Shown piece after piece: positions 55,680 through 64,000 of a stretch of 64,000 nt of DNA. Made by a program: the position numbers and the translations under genes. Origin of the DNA: Isoetes taiwanensis (taxonomy: Eukaryota; Streptophyta; Lycopodiopsida; Isoetales; Isoetaceae); NCBI GenBank assembly GCA_021234155.1, contig JAJEKV010000008.1, forward strand, positions 8,708,445 to 8,772,444. The letters run 5' to 3'. Position 1 is the first letter of the stretch, and each line of letters opens with the position of its first letter. The notes beneath the pieces were generated by a model, which saw nothing but the letters and a program-made list of their open reading frames with translations, made no database searches and was not told the origin of the DNA.

Positions 55680-56690
55680 TTAACTGCAGGTTTGCCAAAG
55701 ATAACACAATGCTCCAAAGACTGAGCAAACAGACGCATTCCACATGACTGTACAGGGTCCAACAGGATCTGCCAAAGGAACTTAGAAAGAAGAACTTTAC
55801 CATTAAGTTTGAGACCTGGCATACCTAGGCCACCATCCGTTTTGAGGCGGATGCATCTGCTCCATGCAATTTTTTACAACTGCACCTGTCTCATTGCCGC
55901 CCCACACAAAGTTTTGAACAAGTGCAATGATCTCTTTCATTTTGTGGGAGGAGCGAACAACGCTGAAACCACATAAACATGTGTCCAGCAAAGCAAATGC
56001 CTCTGAAGATTGGGAATGACCTGATCTGAAGACTTGGAATGACCTGATCCCATGCTTGAGCCCAAAAGGAACCTTAAGCAACTTGATAGTAGCGCACGGG
56101 GGAACAAGGCTCCAAGGAGACTGAGACAACAAACAAGCCGGGGCTGGACCATCCAGTGCCCAAATTGCACTACACCTTTGCCAATTCAACACACTACCTG
56201 ATACAAAGGAGAATAAGTTCAGAAGCTAGTTTACTACATAAAGGCTTCCCTCGCTAGCCCCTTCACCAAAAGAAATATATTATCAGCATACGGTTGCAAA
56301 TTATTTGGGAACCATCAACCATGCCCAAACCAACAATAAGACTATCGTCCATCGCTCTATGGAGCAACTCGAAAGTTCCTCGGCTACAATAGTGAAGAGA
56401 AATGGGGCCAGTAGACAGCCCTGCCTAATGCCCCTTTCCACTATGAAAAGCGGTGATGGACGCTCTTATGAAAACCTCAGATTGGATTTCACGAAAGCTT
56501 ATGATAGCGTTTCATGGTTGTTCCTCCGTCGTATCATGGACACACTTGGTTTTGGTCTCTCCTCTTCCTTCATAGTCTAGAAATTGTTGAGGTCTGCTAA
56601 AGCTGCCCAATCCCTTATACACAATAGCCCCATTATCCAAAATATATCTGCCAGGCAAGAATCCAATATGTTCACTGATTTAGTGCGCCA
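55680..56690 (-). mobile_element. LINE fragment with 5' inversion (twin priming)
   Basis: The minus strand from 56450 downward encodes RT motif B (G-I-R-Q-G-C-L-L-A-P-F-L-F), then after decay N-W-Q-R-C-S-A-I-W and F-V-W-G-G-N-E-T-G (about 55870) and K-F-L-W-Q-I-L-L. From 56455 to about 56690 the plus strand encodes the immediately upstream RT part: L-D-F-T-K-A-Y-D-S-V-S-W (motif A, 56482) to S-L-I-H-N-S-P-I-I-Q-N-I. The two halves therefore meet head to head. Stops and frameshifts make it a dead copy. It belongs to the L1-like plant LINEs rather than the family at 4.9 and 10.5 kb. Confidence 0.8.
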
Positions 56691-56761
56691 AAATCTTCTT
56701 GAACTTTTTCGAATATGCCTTCGCTATGATCCTATACACTAATGGCAATAAGGTAATCCCT

Positions 56762-58330
56762 GCTACATATTCTAAATGAGGTGTACTCTAGACTACCTCA
56801 GTCGTCGGGTCTGTCCACCGTATAGCCCAGATTGTATGTTAGAGCCTCTAGGTGCCTCCTGTTTTGATTACGGTCATTTATAACTGGGGGTGCCTATGAT
56901 TTTGAAACATGGAATACATGTCCGCCTAAGGTTTTGAAAAATGAAATATTGGGACTCCTCTCTATATGGGTTCGCTTAAGGTTTCAGCTTTGAAGATACG
57001 GAGACTCGAACCTCTACCAAAATAATTTAATATCCTAATAAGAACGCTTTAACCAATGGTACCAGCAAATTAACATGCTAATTTTTTATATTAGATCTAT
57101 GTTTTATTTTTTTATTTTCATTTTATTTTTCCAATAATAACCTATTCGAATGTTTTAGGGGTATGGTCTATGGTCTCAGGGATAGTGATTTATGCATGCA
57201 TATTAAATCCCCCTGGAACCCCGTGTTATTGTGCGACATATTCTAAACAAGTTGCACCCAAGACTACCTCAGTCATCGGATCTGATCATCGTATGGCCTA
57301 GATTCTATGTTGGAGCCTTGGGTGCCTCCTGTTTCGATTGTGGTCATTTATGACTGGGGGTGCCTATGATTTGAAACATGGAATACAGGTTTGCCTAAGG
57401 TTTTGGAATATGAAATACCGTGACTCCTCTCTATACGGGTTCACTTAAGGTTTCAGCTTTGGAGATACGGAGACTCGAACCTCTACTAAAATAATTTATT
57501 ATTTTAATAAGAATGCTTTAACCAGTGCTACCAGCAAACTAATGTGCTTAATTTTTTCTATTAAATCTTTTTTTTTCTTTTCAATAATAACCTATTCAAA
57601 TGTTTTAGGGGTATGGTCTATGGTCTCAAGGATAGTGATTTATGCATTCATATCAAATCCCCTTGGAACCCCCTGTTATTGTGCTACATATTCTAAACGA
57701 GGTGCACCCAGGACTACCTCAGTCATCGGATCTGTCCATCATAGTATGTTGGAGTCTCTGGATGCCTCTTGTTTCGATTATGGCCATTTATGTCTGGGGG
57801 TGTCTATGATTTTGAAATACGGAATACAGACTTGCCTAAGGTTTTGGAATATGAAATACCGGGACTCCTCTCAGGACTACCTCAGTGATCGGATCTGTCC
57901 ATCATATGGCCCAGATTGTCTCTGGGTGCCTTTTGTTTCGATTATGGCCATTTATGTCCATCATATGGCCCAGATTGTATGTTGGAGTCTCTGGGTGCCT
58001 TTTGTTTCGATTATGGCCATTTATGACTGGCTTGCCTAAGGTTTTGGAATATGAAATACCGGGACTCCTCTCTATAAGGGTTCGCTTAAGGTTTCACATT
58101 TTGAGATACAGAGACTCGAACCTCTACCAAATTAATTCAATATCCTAATAAGATAACCAATGCTACCAACAAACCAACGTGCTTATTTTTTCTATTGAAT
58201 CTATGTTTTTTTTTTCAATAATAACCTATTCAAATGTTTTAGGGGTATGGTCTATGGCCTCAGGAATAGTGATTTATGCATCCATATCAAATTTCCCTAG
58301 AACCCCCTGTTATTGTGCTACATATTCGGC
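56762..58330. repeat. Tandem array, three units with tRNA-like segment
   Basis: Units begin with CTACATATTCTAAA-like DNA at 56762, 57235 and 57684, and a fourth start is cut at 58318. Unit lengths are about 473, 449 and 635 bp; the third holds an internal duplication (CCATCATATGGCCCAGATTGT twice near 57899 and 57958). Each unit has the same order of blocks, ending in GTGTTATTGTGC-like sequence, and contains one minus-strand tRNA-like segment. Confidence 0.85.
56995..57070 (-). other. tRNA-like segment, array unit 1
   Basis: On the minus strand TGGTACCATTGGTTAAAGCG (A-box-like) is followed about 35 bp later by GGTTCGAGTCT, close to the B-box consensus. Acceptor pairing is poor, so it is a relic. 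Equivalent segments lie at 57463-57538 and 58104-58172. Confidence 0.6.
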
Positions 58331-59204
58331 CTTAAAACAAGGTGACCTACCAAATGCACTAGTGACCTATAGTGCAATTGCAAATTCCATTTTCAAAAAA
58401 CCAAATTTATGCTATTTTTAGATTGCTAGTTATAAAAAATTGCTCAAAATTCAGATAGCATTTTCAAACTAACCAATCAGCAAAGACAACCATAAATATG
58501 ATATGCAAAAAAAAAAGTCACCACATTTTGATGAGAGACAGAAAAACAAGATTAAACAGATCCTTTTACTCATGAAAACATCTTTGCACGTAAGAATTAA
58601 CACTAGATATTTTCGATTTCAAGATGCACTTCATTAGTAATGGCAAGCTCAGCAAAATGAACTGAATCATTTGTGTTTTCGTTCAAAGTTGCTTTTGCAC
58701 GACCTTTTGCTCCCTTAACAATTCTAGACGTGATGTAGGCCACAGACTTTTAGGGTGTGATAACTTAAATTTTATAGTGCAAAAAAGTGCAGATGTAATC
58801 ATAACATTACAAAACTAAGTTGAAACTAAATTGAACAATGATCTTCTAGAGGAACATTAGATGTTTGCAGAACGTGTTAGCAAATAAGAAACAACAAGCT
58901 AGATAAACATTAGCCACAATACAGACAAAGACATGGGAAAAGGAGGTGGTAGTTATAGTTGAGGAGGAAATGTTAATGAGCTATGCAAAGAGAGCAAACG
59001 AGAAGAAAAAAGTTTTATGCTATAGTCCACCTACACATATATAATTCTTTCTCCTTAAATTCAATTCTTATATATCTTTTCTATTGACACATATGCTTCT
59101 TTTTCCTGGGTACAAATTTTCGGTGAAGAATTTCTGGTGGATTGTGGGCTGGCAAAATTGGTACCAAGGTTCCAGTTATAAGCGTGATTTACTGTTGGCA
59201 ACTA
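58331..59204. other. Intergenic, nothing recognised
   Basis: A/T-rich sequence without recognised genes or repeats. Confidence 0.4.
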
Positions 59205-59785
59205 AGTTCGTAAGATGTGTGCATCTTTAAATAAGATGCTTAGATGTAGACGTCTGCGGATTGACACCCGCATCTGACATAGATGTTTCACCTATTTTTT
59301 TCAAAAAAAAAAAATTTGCCAAAAAACTTGGATTACTTTGCATAAAATAGATGCAATTTGTTGCTTCTTTAACCTTCTTGTAACTATTTTATCTTCAAAA
59401 CTCTCTGTTGACGATGGACAGACAGCAATTTGAGTCTACAGGGTCTTTAGGAAGGTTGAGAGCCAGGCCAGAAGTTTGCATAGATTGGGAGGTCTGCAAC
59501 AGAGAAGAAGGGTCTGTTGCAGCAGGTCAAGAGGCTTGCAATAAGGCAAAAAGATCTGAAGCAAAAAACCTCTAACAACAAGATCTGTAACAGTTTTCTT
59601 TTCTATTATTCATATATATTCTGTATTCTAGTGTTAAGAAGGTATTTAAGGATGCAATGAATTGAAGGTATTTTTTAATAATTTAATTTATTTTAAACGC
59701 ATCTTAACTGCATCTTAAAACTTAGATGCTTCGATGCTTTAGATGCTTTCGATGTGCCACATATGACGCATCTCTCTTAAGATGC
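59205..59785. repeat. Possible small element with GCATCT/AGATGC ends
   Basis: The left end (59220-59245) has GCATCTTTAAATAAGATGC and the right end (about 59700-59790) has GCATCTTAAAACTTAGATGC and TTAAGATGC. Both are self-complementary and related. The interior has no ORF. It could be a MITE-like element, but I could not fix its ends or a target duplication. Confidence 0.35.
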
Positions 59786-59789
59786 TTTT

Positions 59790-60307
59790 GAACTTTGCCT
59801 GGCAACAGGGACACGACTGCACTCTTCTATCGGCAGCATTCCTGCAAGCTTGCCTCAGTTTTAGGCTTCGGGATCTTATTGCTATAATAAAAAAATTTGG
59901 ATCCATTCCATTCAACTTCCTTGTATTAATTAGTTGTTATGCTCTGGAGATACTAGCATCATATTTAGCTCTCTTAGCATTAGTTTGAAGACTTTGATGG
60001 AGAATCAACCATCTGAAAAGTGTGACTTTTGGAGCACCATAGTTTCTCCATCCCCTTGCATAGTTTTTGGCCGAAATATCTTCTTCACAGTTCCACAATT
60101 CATAGGCTCTGGATGGTCTCTGGTCAATAAGAGCAGAGTAAATATTTTTAACCACATAGCAATCCTTCTTATTTTGGGTTCAGACAAGTTCCTGTTGAGA
60201 GGATATTTTTCCCATTATCTTATTGTAAATGTCCCTGTCCAAAGCAGAGCCCTTCGGTCTGGGTTCTACTTCCTGCTAAGTCAGCCATCTGTTTTCTTCT
60301 TCATTCC
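59790..60307 (-). pseudogene. L1-type LINE, 3' coding part beyond the transposon
   Basis: Minus-strand frames continue the LINE ORF2 from 62960: R-N-E-E-E-N-R-W-L, then after two in-frame stops V-V-K-N-I-Y-S-A-L-I, and Y-G-A-P-K-V-T-L-F-R-W-L-I-L-H-Q-S-L-Q-T-N-A, the zf-RVT domain. A C-x2-C-like pair (S-C-P-C-C) lies near 59810. No poly(A) tail was recognised, so the 3' end is probably truncated near 59790. Confidence 0.75.
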
Positions 60308-60311
60308 TTAA
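60308..60311. other. TTAA target duplication, left
   Basis: Four bases directly left of the CACTAG terminus; matched at 62956-62959. Confidence 0.75.
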
Positions 60312-62955
60312 CACTAGACCTGTCCCTGGGACCATTCCTGATCCATGGACCAGAACTGGCCCACACGACCTCTGCCACCACTTAAACACATGTAACTCAC
60401 GAAAGAAATTTCAATTTTATAATATACCACCATCATTTGAGTCTTCACGTGTTTCTTAATGACCTCTGAGAATTTCAAGACCAATGGGGTCACCTATACC
60501 TTGTGGTGATTGCTCAAACATTGGAGAATTTGGCAGTCTCTGCACCAGTCCAAAACTGTCTTCTTCGATATTTCTAGCATAAAGTGACCTAAACCTTGCT
60601 AAAGTTGGAGATATTTGCCTGTTTATCATAGAGCACATTGAGTTTTATGTTCCCATGTTTTCTTACTATCATTTGATATCGATGGAAGCCGCCAAACCCT
60701 ATATTGATCAAAAAAGCTGCTTGAGGTTCAATAATTATTTCTCTCTCATTATAATCAGTTTTGACTTAATTCTTATAGCCATGAATTGCTAACTATATGA
60801 GATATAGTTTCATGATTTTTTGGAGTGCTTATAAGTCATGTTAGCCTCAATATTTACTAAAAGAATCTACTATATAGAATTCTGGACAAAAGTATATGTT
60901 AAAATGCTCCAATAATAACCATCCATAATGCCATGTGGGTAATAAATGATGCGTTCTATTTATATCTACATAGAACATAACTCTTATCAACTTACATATA
61001 GTATAACTAGGATGTAACCATGCAATTTTTGAAATTCAAACATGATGTACAGCAGCCGGATTAATACATTAGAGCATAAAAAGTTGGGTTAACTCCACAA
61101 TTATAGGTCCAAAACTCCACAACGATTATAGTTAGCGATGTGTAATGATGAATTCAAGTGAATGTTGTGAAGTTTAGCCATGACAATATATAAATAGACC
61201 ACATAACATTTCATATATGCTTCTTTGGTTCATAGAAAGAGACACTACTTTTACCCAAATATGCCTTTAAAATAGTTCAAAATGTGAGAAATAACATATA
61301 TAGGGATCTCTTATATAGGTTGTATGATCTTATTGAAAAAAATACCATGAAATCTGCTTATTTCTTACTAGCATAAACTTTATATCTGTGTTACTGCTAT
61401 AAAACATTGTCATCCAAGTAGAATAATATTGCATCTAGGTTATCTTTCATGTATATTATATTTTTTATGGATGCAAACCTTTCTTAACAATAGAAATCTC
61501 TAGTTGCATGTCAAAGTAGCATGTTATTTCTAAGGTTTTAATTTATATAAGCACGCATCACCATTTATGGTCCATGAGACCAATTGTACAGAGCATATAT
61601 CTCTCACTAACTTTATCCACTTTGCTCCATAGAATGATATTATTGCTTTTTAGCTTCGATCACATGATTTTTGAAAGGTGTAAGTGAAGGTCCATGAAGG
61701 TCAATTTTTGTCATCGTATACTCCATAAATTCTCAATTTTTTGTGCTTCAACCTTACCCTTAAATTATGTAAGTTAACCTAATCAATTAATTTTGTCCTA
61801 TAGAGAATCATACAAGTAAACTATATGTGAAAGTTGAGATCAAAACTGATTAAGATGGCACCATTAATAATTTTTAAATTTTTAGTCATTTGGACCAATG
61901 ATGGTCTGCAACTGGACTGCAGATAGCGGTCTATCTTGATTTTTTATAGTAAAAAATTTTCATGTTTTTCCATGGTTCTTTTTGCATTGGTTTCTTGATA
62001 TGAGATATTTTGAGGATGTGATTTTGTAATGTCACACCTTAGGGCACAAATCTAGAATAAACATGAAAAATATAATTGATTGATGTTATCTATTCTAGTA
62101 CAATCCTCAAGATAATGAACAACAAATATTTTCTGTGAACAAAGTGGTCCAAGAGCTACTCATGTCCCAAAACTCAACTTGAAATGGACTAACATAAGGA
62201 TATTATCAATTTTTAAATGAACTATGGACCAGCAATGGGCAGGTATATATATCATTTTTGATTTTTTTTACCATGTCTTTTGCTCTTTCCACGAGTTTGT
62301 TTTTGCATTGGTTTCAAATCCTTATACACTTTCATAATGTGATTTTTTGGAGGACAACCTAGACTCATATATAGCAATGCTATCCATTTGTATAAATTCC
62401 CTAAAATTGAAAATAGAAGTAAAGTCGAAACATCAAATTCAAACTCAACAAACATTTTTCTATGATGGAGGACCTCGTGAACTACTTACATGCCAAATTT
62501 GAACTCAAAATTGATCTCCTTCTGAAAATTGTTGTTTTTATACTGCAACTGCTTTCTGGGAACCAGTACTGGTTCTCAGAAGGCAGAGGACAGTTTTGAC
62601 CCTGTCATGTTTGAATTGCTCTATCTTCCTTTACAGACTTCGAATTAAGATGTGGTTTTTTGTACCTTACTCTACACCTCGTGTAGAAAAATAACATTAT
62701 AACAAAAAAGTCAAAAAAATCTTTTCATTAGGATAGTTTTACTTTGTGTGAACATGAAACTTTTGGTACTTGACCCCCTTGGGTTTGCTAGAATGGGAGC
62801 TGATACATTTTTGTGTATTTTTCATGTGAAGCATGACTGCCATATATGAACTCTTAGGAAGGGTTTGGCGAGTTTTTGTGTTGTTGATTTTATATGATTT
62901 TTTTTGTGAACCTTCAAAATGCCCTTTAATGGTCCATCATGGGACAGGTCTAGTG
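60312..62955. mobile_element. TTAA-flanked TIR transposon, non-autonomous, piggyBac-like
   Basis: The element begins CACTAGACCTGTCCC and ends with its exact reverse complement GGGACAGGTCTAGTG, a 15-bp perfect terminal inverted repeat. Each end is bordered by TTAA (60308-60311 and 62956-62959). It interrupts a LINE coding frame which continues in register if the 2644 bp plus one TTAA are removed. GGACCA-type words recur near the ends. No frame exceeds about 70 codons, so it encodes no transposase. TTAA target duplications are the hallmark of the piggyBac superfamily. The CACTA start recalls En/Spm elements, but these make 3-bp duplications. Confidence 0.75.
61900..62570. repeat. Degenerate internal repeats of the transposon
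   Basis: Blocks such as TTTTTGCATTGGTTTC occur at about 61979 and 62305, with similar surroundings (CATG-T-rich upstream, GATGTGATTTT-like downstream). Related AACTCAAAATTGAT-type words recur near 62170 and 62500. The period is roughly 300 bp. Confidence 0.5.
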
Positions 62956-62959
62956 TTAA
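62956..62959. other. TTAA target duplication, right
   Basis: Four bases directly right of the CTAGTG terminus; matched at 60308-60311. Confidence 0.75.
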
Positions 62960-64000
62960 ATCCCCAAAAGTTTTAAATCCAGCTTGCAGCCATTGCATGT
63001 ACTTATGAGGATGTTGGAGAGCCAGGCAGCCACAGTTTTCTGGGACCAGATCAGGGTGCCAGAAGAAGTTAATATCCTTACATCTGGCATTCAGCATTGA
63101 AGGCCTAAAACAAAGGGCAGCTTGATTCCAGGCATCACTCATTCTCCTTACTATATTGAAAGTATTTGAACAGGGGGTTACCTGAAAGAAGGCCGAGTCA
63201 GGGAGAAGATGCTTTAGAGTTTTACTACCCACTGGCTGTGATTCATCTACCCAGTATTTGATTAGTTTGAGAGCTGGAGAAGGCTTGGAGGTATACAAGG
63301 CTCTCCATATTATCTTTGCTGCTAATGCTTGAGCCTGGATAAATAGATCTTTGCACCCAAGTCCTCCTTGTTTCCTAGTCTTGATCACATCTGACCAAGC
63401 TACCCTATGCATCCCTTGCCATATGAAATTTTCTAATGGCAGACTCAATAAGCTTATATGAGGCTTTATCAGCAACAATAGCAGAAGAGAAAAAAAACAT
63501 GGGTGCTTGCTATCACAACCTTGGGAATTACAACCCGACCTGCTAAAGAAAGTGTAGAGGGATACATTTGAAGTTTCCATTTGATTCTAGACACTATTGA
63601 ATCCCATAATCCATGTATAGAGCTGTTAATAGCCAGGGGAATCCCATGATCTTGGTTGCACCTGATCTCCCAATGATATTAATACCCGAGATATCTGTCT
63701 CCTGGGTATCCATTATGATTGCACATTTGGATTTATTGAGACAGACCCCTGAGGTTTTCCAAAATCTATCCATTGCCTCCAGGAAGTTGTCTAGGCTGTT
63801 GTCTCCATGCTTCAGGAAAACAAACGTGTCATCTGCATATTGCATGATGACAAAACTACCCATGTCTTTGGGCAAGGCTAGACAATTGATCAACTTCTGA
63901 GCTTGGAGATGTAGGGCCAACCTAGTTACAATTTCAGCAACTATCAGGAATAGATATGGTGCCAGAGGGTAGCCTTGTCTTACACCCCTTTGACATTGAA
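62960..64000 (-). pseudogene. L1-type LINE ORF2, runs off the window edge
   Basis: The minus strand from 64000 reads motif B (V-R-Q-G-Y-P-L-A-P-Y-L-F), then M-Q-Y-A-D-D-T (catalytic box, about 63835-63855), C-L-N-K-S-K-C, a frame break near 63590, and then L-P-L-E-N-F-I-W-Q-G, G-G-L-G-C-K-D-L-F-I-Q-A-Q-A-L and L-Q-A-G-F-K-T-F-G-D at 62960. This is the order of RT and connector regions in plant L1-like LINEs. The upstream half (endonuclease, ORF1) lies outside the window. The coding part resumes at 60307 beyond the TTAA transposon. Confidence 0.85.

Noticed and set aside
60312-62955. En/Spm (CACTA) assignment from the CACTA/TAGTG termini
   Set aside because: CACTA elements make 3-bp target duplications; here both sides carry TTAA, and a 3-bp reading would need ends one base out of register. 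Kept only as an alternative.

Overview
This is a plant nuclear genome window, most likely from a seed-free vascular plant such as a fern, although the lineage call is only an inference. It contains an intron-bearing gene for the thylakoid kinase STN7, a decayed PLS-type pentatricopeptide repeat (PPR) pseudogene, and dense plant-type LINE and LTR retrotransposons. No bacterial-style operon, CRISPR array, rRNA gene or functional tRNA gene was seen.

Layout. Positions 1-19 kb are repeat-rich DNA. They hold a zf-RVT LINE remnant (0.8-1.45 kb), a minus-strand LINE that splits a tandem duplication (4.86-7.40 kb), a LINE 3' stub (7.65 kb), an orphan LINE-type 3' end (8.5 kb), a nearly open plus-strand LINE (10.5-12.7 kb), and clusters built around a palindromic core (13.6-18.4 kb). 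Positions 19.17-30.28 kb are a complete Ty3/gypsy-type LTR retrotransposon with a 5-bp target duplication, a tRNA-Asp-like primer site, broken gag-pol and an intact extra 743-codon ORF. The palindrome clusters resume at 30.8-31.3 kb, followed by transposase-like fragments (31.4-32.4 kb) and another LINE piece (33.7-34.4 kb). At 36.57-48.96 kb a PPR pseudogene is split by a solo LTR, which is itself split by a 9.9-kb minus-strand LTR retrotransposon of a related family. Each insertion keeps its own target duplication.

The one clearly functional gene is STN7 (51.50-54.59 kb, 10 exons, 575 codons), with a possible LHC-like exon just upstream. The last 10 kb hold a LINE copy with a twin-priming inversion (55.7-56.7 kb), a tandem array whose unit carries a tRNA-like segment (56.8-58.3 kb), and an L1-type LINE running off the right edge. 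That LINE is interrupted by a 2.6-kb transposon with 15-bp terminal inverted repeats, flanked on both sides by TTAA.

Apart from STN7 nothing here forms a pathway; the window is mainly a record of layered transposition. The strongest candidates for something undescribed are the TTAA-flanked transposon, the modular palindrome-core repeats, the coiled-coil ORF of the gypsy element, and the LINE 3' ends with exchangeable tetraloop hairpins and microsatellite tails.
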